From CAXBID01 sp049791475 (GTDB taxonomy: Bacteria > Bacteroidota > Bacteroidia > Flavobacteriales > Flavobacteriaceae), in the NCBI GenBank assembly GCA_049791475.1, contig JBAQZZ010000133.1:1-64000 (forward strand): a DNA stretch of 64,000 nucleotides, written 5' to 3'. Positions 34,464-43,367 of the stretch are shown here, one piece after another. Position 1 is the first letter of the stretch, and every line of letters begins with the position of its first letter. The position numbers were made by a program, and so were the translations under genes. The notes beneath the pieces were generated by a model. It was given only the letters and a program-made list of their open reading frames with translations, did no database searches and was not told the origin of the DNA.

Positions 34464-34838
34464 TTAAGAAGCATTTGTTATAGTTATTACTAATCGTGCG
34501 GTTGTTTCCGATTTACCATCACTTACTTTTATAGTAACTGTTATAGATTGATTTAAATCATAATCAAACGACCTAGCATCTGACACATAAATTTCGCCAT
34601 TAGTACTATTTATGGTAACACTGTTTACTGGTGTTTGTGATACTATGGAATATATTAAAGTATCTTCATCTAAATCTGTAGCAATAATTGTTGTAATCAA
34701 ATCTGATGATATATTTTCTCTAACATCCAACGCCATATCTTCCAACACTGGAGGATTATTTTTCGGCGCATCTTCACTACTACATGCACTTAATAAAGCT
34801 ATTATTACCAATAGCATAATGGTTTTAATTGTATTCAT
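34464..34838 (-). CDS. lipoprotein with one cadherin-type domain
   Basis: A 124-residue lipoprotein with a good lipobox (MLLVIIALLSAC-SSEDAP). The mature part is one cadherin-like repeat: NNPPVLEDMALDVRENISSDLITTIIATDLDEDTLIYSIVSQTP, then INSTNGEIYVSDARSFDYDLNQSITVTIKVSDGKSETTARLVITI. The calcium-binding acidic motifs (VREN, TDLDED, FDYD) are well kept. Comparable flavobacterial proteins are often longer, so a single-domain form could be a fragment, but both ends look natural. It lies 27 bases downstream of the ELWxxDGT gene on the same strand and may be co-transcribed. Confidence 0.82.
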   Translation of the reverse strand: MNTIKTIMLLVIIALLSACSSEDAPKNNPPVLEDMALDVRENISSDLITTIIATDLDEDTLIYSIVSQTPVNSVTINSTNGEIYVSDARSFDYDLNQSITVTIKVSDGKSETTARLVITITNAS

Positions 34839-34865
34839 AATATTTAAATTTGGGGGTTATTAATT

Positions 34866-37319
34866 TTATTCTTTAATTAATTTTTTGGTTATTTTACCTT
34901 CATCGGTTTTGATGTTTATAAAATATAAACCAGTAGTTAAATCTTCTATACTATAGTATTCTTGAGAGTTCATAAAAGTTTTCACCTGTTGTCCACGAAT
35001 ATTATAGATAGAAATATTGGTAATAATTTTGTCTGTATCTATTCTAAATGAAGTCTCTACAGGATTAGGATAGATATTAAAACTTAATTTACTAAAATCA
35101 TTAGTGCTTAAGCCAGCAGAAACTGTTAAGGTTTGAGAAACAGCTGTAGCGGCATTATAATTAGTATTACCTGTTTGGCTTGCTGTAAAAGTTGTTGTCC
35201 CAATGGCATTGATACTCACTACATTTCCTGTTACAGAAGCAACACTTGGGTTTGAACTTACATACGTAATAGTTAGACCTACTGATGAAACAGCAGTTAA
35301 ATTAAAATCGGAATCGTTAACACCAACATCTGCTAAAGAATTAAATGTAATCGTTTGGTCTGCTTTGTTAACAATTAATATTTGGGAAATATCAGAAGCA
35401 GGATCATAATTTGCATCTCCAGATTGACTTGCTGTAATTATTGTAGTTCCAGCACCTGTAATAGTTACCGTATTTCCTATTAGGGTTGCAACATTCGGGT
35501 CTGAACTTGAATAGGAAACTGCTAAATTAGAACTTGCCGTAGCTCTTAAATTAAAATCTGCATCACCGAAGGTTTTATTTGGTAATGCCGTAAAAGTAAT
35601 AGTTTGGTTTTGCAGTCCTACAGTTTTAAAATTCCAAGTCGTTTTATCAGAAATACCCATAAAAGCATTACTATCAGTATCTTCTATTGCTCCATTATCT
35701 ATTTGTATATAATAGTCTGTATTATTTGCTAAATCTGTATTTAAATCAATTGTAACTTCATTGGCATTAACAGTAACATTAGTACTTGAAACACTAATTG
35801 TTTCTAAAACACTATCATCAATAGCATTGTAAACAATGATATTGCCAGAATTGATTTGAATATTTCTGTCAAAAGTAATATTTAAATTACTATCAACTGA
35901 AACACCTATTGCATCATCGGCTGGATTTAACGAAGTAATTTGTGGATTGTTTGAATATTTAAAAAGCTCTTTTCCAGTGGCTGGTGTTGTAGCTGAGAAA
36001 AACAGTAGATTATTTGCCACTATAAGATCTGATGGATCACTATCACCAGAGGTATTGATATCATCCACTAAAACAGTTCCTGCATTGGTACCATCTGTTT
36101 TCCAAAGTTCTCTTCCGTTAACACCATCATTTGCTGCAAAATAGAGTTCACCAAAATATTCTGTAAATCCAGAAGGGTTACTATCTGGAGTTGCTGCGGA
36201 AGTATTTATGTCTTTGAGCATGTTTGTGGTAGAAGAAAAGCCTGTTGAAGACCATAATTCTCGTCCGTTAACACCATCATCTGCTGAAAAATAAAGCTTC
36301 CCATTGGATACAAATAAATTTTCTGGAATACTGTTAGCATTTCCTGGTGCAATATTTTTAAGATTAGTAATATTTTCTGTTGTGTTCATTTTAAATAGTT
36401 CATAGCCTAATGCACTTGTTCTGGCTACAAAATATAAAGCGTTATTAAAAACAGTTAAATTCCCAGGAAAACTTCCATTTGCTCCAACATATAAATCAAA
36501 AACAAGCTGAGTTCCTGCCACAGTTCCATCGGTTACCCAAAGCTCTCTACCATTTATGTCGTCATTAGCTGAAAAATAAATTTTATTATTAAAAAGTGTA
36601 AAATCATTAGGATCGGATCCTGATAAACCGTTATTTATATCAAGTAATATATTTGTTCCTGTATTAGTTCCATCAGTAACCCAGATTTCCCTAGCAGTCC
36701 CTGTAGCTGTAGCAGCAAAATACAAAGCCCCATTCAACTCTGTGTAATTGTCTGGGTTTGAACTTCCACCAGTATGAACATCTTTAATCATAATAGGCAC
36801 ACCGGCATTACCTGTCCACGGCGTACCGTTAAAACCTAATAATTCTCGCCCAAAACCATTAAGGTTGTTATCTTGGACTAGAGATGTAAATACTAAATTA
36901 TTGTTATATTCAACAAAATTCCTTGGACTTGAATCTGAAGATATAGCAATTTCAGGATAACTAATTATTCCAGACGAGGTACCATCTGTAGAGTATAGTT
37001 CATCACCAATGTTAGTTCCTATTGAACTGAAGTAAATCAATCCATTAAATTCAAAAAAAGCTCTTGGATTTCCTGATGCAGCTACGGTATTTGTCGTATG
37101 TAAAATTTGTGTCCCAGCATTTGTGCCGTCAGATTCCCATAATTCCATACCGCTACTTCCATCATTAGCGGCAAAAAGTAATTTACCATTATATTCTATT
37201 CGATTTAATGGGTAGGTAGGCATTGCATCAGTACTTGGATTAATATCTTTCACTAAACTCACTTGGGCTTGAGTTAATGTTAGAAAAAATAAGCATGTAA
37301 AAAGTAAAAGTTTTTTCAT
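34866..37319 (-). CDS. secreted ELWxxDGT-repeat protein with T9SS sorting domain
   Basis: An 817-residue cell-surface or secreted protein. A signal peptide (MKKLLLFTCLFFLTLTQAQ) leads into about nine repeats of roughly 50 residues ending in variants of ELWxxDGT (MELWESDGT, ELYSTDGT, EIWVTDGT, ELWVTDGT, ELWKTDGT; also degenerate ELFKMNTT). Then comes an SbsA-type Ig-like domain (TSLNPADDAIGVSVDSNLNI), two similar 80-residue Ig-like repeats beginning QTITF, and a C-terminal T9SS type A sorting domain (FNIYPNPVETSFRIDTDK ... GQQV ... TGLYFINIKTDEGKI). The beta-propeller-like repeats suggest a binding surface, ligand unknown. A palindrome shared with the sensor-kinase promoter lies upstream. Confidence 0.9.
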   Translation of the reverse strand: MKKLLLFTCLFFLTLTQAQVSLVKDINPSTDAMPTYPLNRIEYNGKLLFAANDGSSGMELWESDGTNAGTQILHTTNTVAASGNPRAFFEFNGLIYFSSIGTNIGDELYSTDGTSSGIISYPEIAISSDSSPRNFVEYNNNLVFTSLVQDNNLNGFGRELLGFNGTPWTGNAGVPIMIKDVHTGGSSNPDNYTELNGALYFAATATGTAREIWVTDGTNTGTNILLDINNGLSGSDPNDFTLFNNKIYFSANDDINGRELWVTDGTVAGTQLVFDLYVGANGSFPGNLTVFNNALYFVARTSALGYELFKMNTTENITNLKNIAPGNANSIPENLFVSNGKLYFSADDGVNGRELWSSTGFSSTTNMLKDINTSAATPDSNPSGFTEYFGELYFAANDGVNGRELWKTDGTNAGTVLVDDINTSGDSDPSDLIVANNLLFFSATTPATGKELFKYSNNPQITSLNPADDAIGVSVDSNLNITFDRNIQINSGNIIVYNAIDDSVLETISVSSTNVTVNANEVTIDLNTDLANNTDYYIQIDNGAIEDTDSNAFMGISDKTTWNFKTVGLQNQTITFTALPNKTFGDADFNLRATASSNLAVSYSSSDPNVATLIGNTVTITGAGTTIITASQSGDANYDPASDISQILIVNKADQTITFNSLADVGVNDSDFNLTAVSSVGLTITYVSSNPSVASVTGNVVSINAIGTTTFTASQTGNTNYNAATAVSQTLTVSAGLSTNDFSKLSFNIYPNPVETSFRIDTDKIITNISIYNIRGQQVKTFMNSQEYYSIEDLTTGLYFINIKTDEGKITKKLIKE

Positions 37320-37374
37320 AATAAATAGGTTTTAAAGTTCTGGGTAAAAGTAGTTGTGAGAACTAAAGGCTGTA

Positions 37375-37390
37375 CTACCCAAATGGGTAG
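37375..37390. promoter_or_regulatory. CTACCC-N4-GGGTAG palindrome upstream of the ELWxxDGT gene
   Basis: CTACCC (37375-37380), AAAT, GGGTAG (37385-37390). It lies 56 bases before the start of the minus-strand ELWxxDGT gene; a -7-like TACTTTTA lies between them at 37345-37352. The same arms and spacing recur at 40098-40113. Candidate binding site of the LuxR-type regulator encoded next. Confidence 0.6.
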
Positions 37391-37418
37391 AATTAAAACC
37401 TACTAAATTTTAAAAATG

Positions 37419-38051
37419 TTAAAGAAGATTCTCTTTATTGGCTTTTTGCACCGCCTCTATATTAGAGTTTACTTGAAGCTTGATATAGATATTTTTAAGA
37501 TGAAATTTTATAGTGTTCCTGCTTATAAACAATTTTTCGGCTATAGAATCATAACTATTCCCTTCCGATAAAAGTATAAGCACGTCTTTTTCTCTTGGAG
37601 ATAATTCTATTTTACTTGGTTTTTTTTGAAAGGAACTTACCACCATTTTTGCAATTTTTATACTCATAGGCGCTCCACCACTTATTACTTCATTTAAAGC
37701 ATCTATAATATCATCTGGTGACACATTTTTAGTAAGGTAACCTGTAGCACCTGCACAAAGTGCATCAAAAACTATATCAGAATTCTCATAAACAGTTACC
37801 ATTATAACATGGCAATTTGGTAATATGCTTTTTATTTGTTTAGTCCCTTCAACACCATTTATCCCAGGCAAATCTATATCTACTAGAAAGATATTAGCAT
37901 TATCATACTTTAAATTTTCAATGGCATCTTCACAATTATGGTAAATATTTACAACTTTAAAGTTTTTGGTAGTATTTATAACTTCATTAAATCCTTCACT
38001 TAAAGGAATGTTATCTTCAATAATTACTACTTTATGTTTTAGTTCTTGCAT
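37419..38051 (-). CDS. LuxR-type (NarL/FixJ family) response regulator
   Basis: A 210-residue two-component response regulator. The receiver carries the acidic pair near residue 13 (VVIIEDNIPL), the phosphoacceptor Asp58 (IFLVDIDLPGINGVEG), and the conserved Lys in GYLTKNV. The C-terminal LuxR helix-turn-helix is LSPREKDVLILLSEGNSYDSIAEKLFISRNTIKFHLKNIYIKLQVNS. The sensor kinase gene is directly upstream (2-base gap) and surely its partner. Both flanking promoters carry the same CTACCC-N4-GGGTAG palindrome, a good candidate for its binding site. Confidence 0.93.
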   Translation of the reverse strand: MQELKHKVVIIEDNIPLSEGFNEVINTTKNFKVVNIYHNCEDAIENLKYDNANIFLVDIDLPGINGVEGTKQIKSILPNCHVIMVTVYENSDIVFDALCAGATGYLTKNVSPDDIIDALNEVISGGAPMSIKIAKMVVSSFQKKPSKIELSPREKDVLILLSEGNSYDSIAEKLFISRNTIKFHLKNIYIKLQVNSNIEAVQKANKENLL

Positions 38052-38053
38052 TT

Positions 38054-40045
38054 TTAAACTGTTTTACCTGAAAAGCAAATTTTTGTTCCTTGACTTTCTT
38101 TGGATTCAATTTGTAAATTTCCTCCAATTTTATTTGCTCTTTCTTTCATGTTTAGTAATCCATTAGTAGAGTTTAAACTTTCGGCATTTATACCAATCCC
38201 GTCATCAATACATTCTATCTTCAAATTATTTTTTGAATAGTTAAATTTAAGTGTAACTTGATTACATTTTGCATGTTTTAGAGCGTTTGTCATAGCTTCT
38301 TTAAATATGTAAATAAGCTGTTTATTCCAATAGTATGGTAGTTTAACATTAGTTTCAATATGCTTTTCTAGAGCGAATTTATTATTGGTTTTGCTGAAAT
38401 AATTTTCACCAAAATCGGATAAATAAGTTGCTAATTCTTCAATGTAATCGCTGTTTTCTTTTAATGAAAAAATGAAATCTCGTGTTCCTAAATAAAGATC
38501 ATTGGCATCATCGGTAATTTGCTTAACCTTAGATCGCAATTTTTCGTCTTTTTTAGAAACTTCATTATTTACAAGATTGGATAATAGTGAAATTCTAGCA
38601 AGTCTATTTCCCAAATCATCATGAAAATCTTGGGCAATGTTGTCTCTTACTCCTGTTAGTTCTTTCTCTAAAGCAACTTGTTTATCGAAAGCTATTTTTA
38701 AGGCTTCATTTTTTTGCTTTGTTCGCTTTAGTTGAATTCTAGTTGCAATAAAAAGAATTCCAATAATGATTAATGAAGAAAGAATTAATAGAAATATAAG
38801 TCTTTTAATTTGGACTTGTTTATTTTCAATTTCTAGAGTATTGATTCTTTGCTGCTGACTGAGGCTTTTTATTTCTGAATTTTTTAAATCTGTTTGATAT
38901 TTAGTCTCTAGTTCGTTTATAGCTTTTATTTGTTCTTGTTCTTTTAGCTCCTTTTCAAATTGTAATTTTTCTTCAATAGCTTTGAATGCTAGCTCATAAT
39001 CTTTAAAAAAAATATATGTTTCATATGAGAAATTAGTGATGGCTGCACCATAGTAAGGTTCCGATTTAATTTTTAAATTATTTAAGGAATCTAAATACAC
39101 GTATGCAAATACTTTCTGATTGTTTTCTCTACTTACAGAACTTAAAGTTTCAAAAATATTTATTTTAATAGGCTCACTTAAAAATTTATTATAATTCAAT
39201 GCTTCTTTTGCATACAGACTAGCTTTTTTATAGTCTTTTATCTCTAAATAATAATCGCTTAAGAAACTTAAACCAACTGGAATTAATGACTCAAAATTAT
39301 TTTGTTTAGCAATATCCAATGCCCTGTTAGTATATAGCAAAGCTAAATCACCATAGTTTTCGTTTTTAAACTCACTAAATAAATTCAAGTACAACTGAGA
39401 AGCAAATTTGTATATAACAAACTTTGCTTTCTTTGAAATACCTGTCTCATTTTCAAGTATCTGAATTGCTTTATTTATATATTCTAATGCTTTATCCTCT
39501 TGTTCGTCATGCGCATAAACAAATGAAATTCCATAGTAAGCCAATGCTGTATTAGTATAATCAGAAATAGTTTTTGAAAGTTTTACTGCTTTTAAACGAT
39601 GCTCTATGGCAAGTAATTTTTTTCCTTGGTTTAAAAAAATCGCCCCAAATTTGTTATGAATTTCAGCTTGTCTTTTAACATCTTTAGCATAAATTGCTAT
39701 ACTCAAGGCGATATTTAAATTTTCCTCAGCTTTTTTATAACTATCAGAATTAATATGAGCATTAGCATAAATATTATAAGCTGAAGCTAAATACATGTAA
39801 GCTAAAATCTCTTTTTGAGTATTTTTTAAATCTTGAGATAATTTTAGAGCCTTTTTTCCATATTTAATTAATGAATCTCCTTTACCTGAATTGTAATAAT
39901 AGTAATTACCTAAATCTTGATAAGCTTTTATCAAAGCGGTGTCTTTTGCTGTTTGTATAACACCTCTAATTTCAGATTCTGAATTTTGAGCAAAACTTAA
40001 TTGAACACATATAAATAGTAAGAATATTTTAAAAGGCACTCTCAT
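38054..40045 (-). CDS. TPR-containing sensor histidine kinase (HisKA_3 type)
   Basis: A 663-residue sensor kinase. A signal peptide (MRVPFKIFLLFICVQLSFAQ) is followed by about 350 residues of tetratricopeptide repeats (e.g. IALSIAIYAKDVKRQAEIHNKFGAIFLNQGKKLLAIEHRLKAV), which face the periplasm, then a coiled coil, one transmembrane helix (LIFLLILSSLIIIGILFIA), a HisKA_3 phosphoacceptor (NIAQDFHDDLGNRLARISLLSN) and a HATPase_c domain (ALKHAKCNQVTLKFNY ... ECIDDGIGINAESL ... GLLNMKERANKIGG). This is the NarL-type partner for the response regulator encoded 2 bases downstream. The ligand is unknown. A perfect palindrome with the shared CTACCC arms lies just upstream. Confidence 0.93.
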   Translation of the reverse strand: MRVPFKIFLLFICVQLSFAQNSESEIRGVIQTAKDTALIKAYQDLGNYYYYNSGKGDSLIKYGKKALKLSQDLKNTQKEILAYMYLASAYNIYANAHINSDSYKKAEENLNIALSIAIYAKDVKRQAEIHNKFGAIFLNQGKKLLAIEHRLKAVKLSKTISDYTNTALAYYGISFVYAHDEQEDKALEYINKAIQILENETGISKKAKFVIYKFASQLYLNLFSEFKNENYGDLALLYTNRALDIAKQNNFESLIPVGLSFLSDYYLEIKDYKKASLYAKEALNYNKFLSEPIKINIFETLSSVSRENNQKVFAYVYLDSLNNLKIKSEPYYGAAITNFSYETYIFFKDYELAFKAIEEKLQFEKELKEQEQIKAINELETKYQTDLKNSEIKSLSQQQRINTLEIENKQVQIKRLIFLLILSSLIIIGILFIATRIQLKRTKQKNEALKIAFDKQVALEKELTGVRDNIAQDFHDDLGNRLARISLLSNLVNNEVSKKDEKLRSKVKQITDDANDLYLGTRDFIFSLKENSDYIEELATYLSDFGENYFSKTNNKFALEKHIETNVKLPYYWNKQLIYIFKEAMTNALKHAKCNQVTLKFNYSKNNLKIECIDDGIGINAESLNSTNGLLNMKERANKIGGNLQIESKESQGTKICFSGKTV

Positions 40046-40093
40046 TGTCTAAAACCATTTAGATTTTAAAAGTACAAAAACATATAAAAGCAA

Positions 40094-40117
40094 AAACCTA
40101 CCCAATTGGGTAGGTTT
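40094..40117. promoter_or_regulatory. perfect 24-base palindrome upstream of the sensor kinase, CTACCC-N4-GGGTAG core
   Basis: The core CTACCCAATTGGGTAG at 40098-40113 is a perfect palindrome and is extended by four matched bases on each side (AAAC and GTTT). It lies 49 bases before the kinase start and just upstream of a -7-like minus-strand motif (reading TGTTTTTG, 40075-40082), placing it near -20 to -40 of the promoter. The same core arms recur before the ELWxxDGT gene. Confidence 0.68.
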
Positions 40118-40143
40118 AAAAGAAAAGATTATATCAACTTACT

Positions 40144-40294
40144 TTATAAATCAGTAGTTTCAGTCATACCTATACGCATACTCTCAGTTTCATTTTGTTC
40201 GTTTTGAATTTGTTAAATCATCCACTTCACTACAACTAGTTATGAATAAATAAACTACAAAGATTACAATTCCGAATTTAAATTTGTTTTTCAT
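40144..40294 (-). pseudogene. small lipoprotein gene with apparent frameshift
   Basis: From ATG at 40294 the frame encodes 34 residues (MKNKFKFGIVIFVVYLFITSC-SEVDDLTNSKRTK) with a good lipobox and stops at 40190. A one-base shift near the AAATTC/AAAAC region continues instead with NEQNETESMRIGMTETTDL and a stop at 40144-40146, a sequence of acidic, polar composition that fits a short surface lipoprotein tail much better. Either a frameshift has broken the gene, or it is a sequencing error, or the 34-residue form is real. No homologue can be named. Confidence 0.4.
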
Positions 40295-40470
40295 ATGAAC
40301 TGCTATTTATTGGTTTATTAAAATATTTAATTAGGACGATATTGCATATAGTTTTATACTATTCAATTAATAAATAGTAACCGATTTATTTAATCTTTTT
40401 AGTTTCACTCGTATGTAATATACTATAGAAACACAAAATAATTTACAAAAAACCTATTTTAATTTTTATA

Positions 40471-40495
40471 GATTCTTCGCTTTGCTCTGAATGAC
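40471..40495. repeat. REP-like repeat, diverged
   Basis: GATTCTTCGCTTTGCTCTGAATGAC is a diverged relative of CTTCGACTGCGCTCAGAGTGAC at 41841-41862 within pdhC, in the same orientation. It lies 9 bases downstream of the end of pdhC. Confidence 0.5.
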
Positions 40496-40503
40496 AAAAC
40501 AAC

Positions 40504-42177
40504 TTACACCAACATAGTCACCGGGTTTTCAATATATCCTTTTAATGTTTCAAGAAATTGTGCTCCCGTTGCTCCATCAACCGTCCTGTGGTCGCATGCT
40601 AAAGACAATTTCATCATATTTCCAACTACTATTTGTCCGTTTTTAACCACCGGCTTTTCAACTATATTTCCAACAGAAAGAATTGCTGAGTTTGGTTGAT
40701 TAATAATAGATGTAAATGTATCAATACCAAACATACCTAAGTTAGAAACTGTAAAAGTACTACCCTGCATTTCGTCTGGCGTTAATTTTTTGTTTCTAGC
40801 TTTTCCAGCCAAATCTTTAACTGCTGCACCTATTTGTGGTAAACTTTGCTCATTTGCAAACTTCACAACTGGCACTACCAAGCCATCTGGAACAGCAACA
40901 GCTACACCAATATGCACGTGGTTATTCAAACGCATTTTATCAGCAAACCATTGCGAGTTTACTTGCGGGTGTTGTTTTAAAGCTAAAGCACAGGCTTTAA
41001 CCACTATATCATTATACGAAATTTTAGTATCTGGAATGGAGTTAAACTGGGCTCTAAATGCCATAGCATTTTCCATATCAAACTCAACACTTAAATAGTA
41101 ATGTGGCGCAGAGAATTTAGAATTAGTTAATGCTTTAGCAATAGCTTTACGCATTTGAGAATTCTCAACCTCATCAAAATCTTCTTGACCCGTTGGCACA
41201 AATTTACCAACTGATGCTCCTGAAGCCGCAGGTGTATAATTCTCTATATCACGTTTTACAATTCGTCCGTGATCACCTGAGCCTTGAACTTGTGTTAAAT
41301 TGATACCTTTATCTTCAGCTAATTTTTTTGCTAATGGTGACACAAATAAACGTCCGTTTGCCGTAACTGGAGTTGGAGCAGGCGCACTTTTCTTTGTAGC
41401 GGAAGTAGTAACTGGTGCTGCTTTTGAAGCATCTACTTTAGTTTCTGCTTTTGGAGTTTCTTCTTTTTTTGCTGGAGCAGATGATTTTGAGAAATTAGCC
41501 GCCACACCAGAAACATCTGTTCCTGCAGGACCAATAATTGCTAATAACGCATCTACTTTAGCCGATTCTCCTTCTTTTAAACCGATTTCTAATAAAGTCC
41601 CTGATTGGAATGATTCAAATTCCATAGTCGCTTTATCTGTTTCTATTTCTGCTAAAATATCGCCTTCTTCAACTTTATCTCCTACTTTCTTTAACCATGT
41701 TGCCACCGTACCTTCTTCCATCGTATCACTTAAACGTGGCATGGTGACTACGATGACGCCTTCTGGAAGCGCCGCCCCAGAACTCCCCGAAGTGGAGGGA
41801 GCAGATTCTGCTTCGTTTGAAGTTTCAGTTTTTTTAGACTCTTCGACTGCGCTCAGAGTGACATCATCTTTCTTTTCTTCTTCTTTCACTTCCGCAGCAC
41901 TATTATCACCACCATTTAGTAAACTAGAAATATCTTCTCCTTTATCTCCAATAATGGCTAAAAGCTCATCTACTTTCGTAGTTTCACCTTCTTGAACACC
42001 AATATGAAGTAAGGTTCCTTCGTTAAAAGATTCAAACTCCATAGTGGCTTTATCTGTTTCAATTTCAGCTAAAATATCACCTTCCTCAATTTTATCTCCT
42101 ACTTTTTTCAACCAAGCCGCAACGGTTCCTTCTTCCATGGTATCGCTTAAACGCGGCATATTTACTACTATCGCCAT
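40504..42177 (-). CDS. pdhC: pyruvate dehydrogenase E2, dihydrolipoamide acetyltransferase
   Basis: A 557-residue E2 subunit. It has two lipoyl domains with the lipoate-accepting lysines in ETDKATMEFES (Lys43 and Lys182), a peripheral subunit-binding domain (RLFVSPLAKKLAEDKGINLTQVQGSGDHGRIVKRDIE) and the acyltransferase domain with the active-site CDHRTVDGATGAQFLET near the C-terminus. It transfers acetyl groups from pyruvate to CoA. The linker between the lipoyl domains (residues about 90-140) encodes DVTLSAVEESK at 105-115, which is the translation of a repeat, see 41783-41862. The pdhA gene is directly upstream (3-base gap); no pdhB gene is nearby. Confidence 0.96.
   Translation of the reverse strand: MAIVVNMPRLSDTMEEGTVAAWLKKVGDKIEEGDILAEIETDKATMEFESFNEGTLLHIGVQEGETTKVDELLAIIGDKGEDISSLLNGGDNSAAEVKEEEKKDDVTLSAVEESKKTETSNEAESAPSTSGSSGAALPEGVIVVTMPRLSDTMEEGTVATWLKKVGDKVEEGDILAEIETDKATMEFESFQSGTLLEIGLKEGESAKVDALLAIIGPAGTDVSGVAANFSKSSAPAKKEETPKAETKVDASKAAPVTTSATKKSAPAPTPVTANGRLFVSPLAKKLAEDKGINLTQVQGSGDHGRIVKRDIENYTPAASGASVGKFVPTGQEDFDEVENSQMRKAIAKALTNSKFSAPHYYLSVEFDMENAMAFRAQFNSIPDTKISYNDIVVKACALALKQHPQVNSQWFADKMRLNNHVHIGVAVAVPDGLVVPVVKFANEQSLPQIGAAVKDLAGKARNKKLTPDEMQGSTFTVSNLGMFGIDTFTSIINQPNSAILSVGNIVEKPVVKNGQIVVGNMMKLSLACDHRTVDGATGAQFLETLKGYIENPVTMLV
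41783..41862. repeat. two REP-like palindromes inside the pdhC linker
   Basis: CTTCGACTGCGCTCAGAGTG at 41841-41860 (continuing to 41862) resembles a palindromic repeat of the same family as the one at 63032-63088 (shared CGACTGCGCTC core) and the diverged copy at 40471. At 41783-41801 lies CTCCCCGAAGTGGAGGGAG, a second hairpin-forming unit. Both are in frame in the minus-strand pdhC gene. Confidence 0.6.
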
Positions 42178-42180
42178 AAC

Positions 42181-43179
42181 TTATAATTTATGTTGAATAA
42201 ATGGGTAATCTTCTTGCTCGTAAACCATATCGTAAAGTTGTTGGGTTTCTGGATATGGAGATTCGTCTGCAAATTTCTCACATTCTGCAACCAACGCTTT
42301 TACACGTTTATCAATAACTTTTATATCAGCTTCAGAAGCATATTTCTTTTCAATAATAATATCTTTTACTTGTGTAATAGGATCAATTTTCTTGTATTCT
42401 TCAACCTCATCTTTCGTTCTGTAATGTTGGGCATCACTCATTGAATGCCCTCTGTAACGATACGTTTTTAACTCTAAAAAAGTTGGCCCGTCACCTCGAC
42501 GTGCGCGTTGGATTGCTTCATCAAAAGCTTCTGCAACTTTAACAGGATTCATACCATCTACTGGCCCGCAAGGCATTTCATAACCTTTACCTAATTTCCA
42601 AATATCTGTATGATTTGCTGTACGTGCTACTGATGTTCCCATGGCATAACCGTTGTTTTCACAAACGAATACCACTGGAAGGTTCCATAACATAGCAAGG
42701 TTAAAAGTTTCATGTAAAGAACCTTGTCTTGCTGCACCATCACCAAAGCAACACAACGTTACACCATCTACATCGTGATATTTATCGCCAAAAGCAATAC
42801 CTGCTCCTAAAGGAATTTGACCACCAACAATACCATGACCTCCATAAAAACGATGTTCCTTAGAAAAAATGTGCATAGAGCCACCCATTCCTTTGGATGT
42901 TCCAGTTGCCTTACCATATAATTCTGCCATAACACGTCTTGGATCTACACCCATACCAATTGGTTGTACGTGGTTACGATAGGCTGTTATCATTTTATCT
43001 TTAGTCAAATCCATAGCATGTAAAGCACCTGCTAATACGGCTTCTTGACCGTTATATAAGTGAAGAAATCCTCTTACTTTTTGTTGGATGTAAACTGCAG
43101 CAAGTTTATCTTCAAACTTTCTCCAGAAAAACATATCTTCATACCACTTTAGGTATGTTTCTTTAGTGATTTTTTTCAT
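42181..43179 (-). CDS. pdhA: pyruvate dehydrogenase E1 component, alpha subunit
   Basis: A 332-residue thiamine-diphosphate-dependent E1 alpha subunit. It begins with the family entry YLKWYEDMFFWRKFEDKLAAVYIQQKVRGFLHLYNGQEAV, and the TPP-binding block runs GDGAARQGSLHETFNLAMLWNLPVVFVCENNGYAMGT. Phosphorylation-loop-like YRYRGHSMSDAQHYR is present. It is co-transcribed with pdhC downstream. The beta subunit is not encoded nearby. Confidence 0.96.
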   Translation of the reverse strand: MKKITKETYLKWYEDMFFWRKFEDKLAAVYIQQKVRGFLHLYNGQEAVLAGALHAMDLTKDKMITAYRNHVQPIGMGVDPRRVMAELYGKATGTSKGMGGSMHIFSKEHRFYGGHGIVGGQIPLGAGIAFGDKYHDVDGVTLCCFGDGAARQGSLHETFNLAMLWNLPVVFVCENNGYAMGTSVARTANHTDIWKLGKGYEMPCGPVDGMNPVKVAEAFDEAIQRARRGDGPTFLELKTYRYRGHSMSDAQHYRTKDEVEEYKKIDPITQVKDIIIEKKYASEADIKVIDKRVKALVAECEKFADESPYPETQQLYDMVYEQEDYPFIQHKL

Positions 43180-43367
43180 CGACTAATATTAATTTTATAC
43201 TAGATTTTACTTAAGCGAAATACAAAAGTAAGACATTGATTGGTATTGCAAAAACAGAAATAGATTTAAAGACTAAAAATATCAAAAAAAAATGTTTAAT
43301 CCAGCTACTTTGAGTATTTAATTATTTTTTATGGTATATACTAAATAATTAAAAATTAGACAAAGAA

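Noticed and set aside
41300..41995. A 231-codon open frame on the plus strand opposite pdhC.
   Set aside because: It is antisense to the lipoyl and linker part of pdhC, whose Ala/Pro/Glu-rich codons create long open frames on the other strand; the product is low-complexity without domain features.
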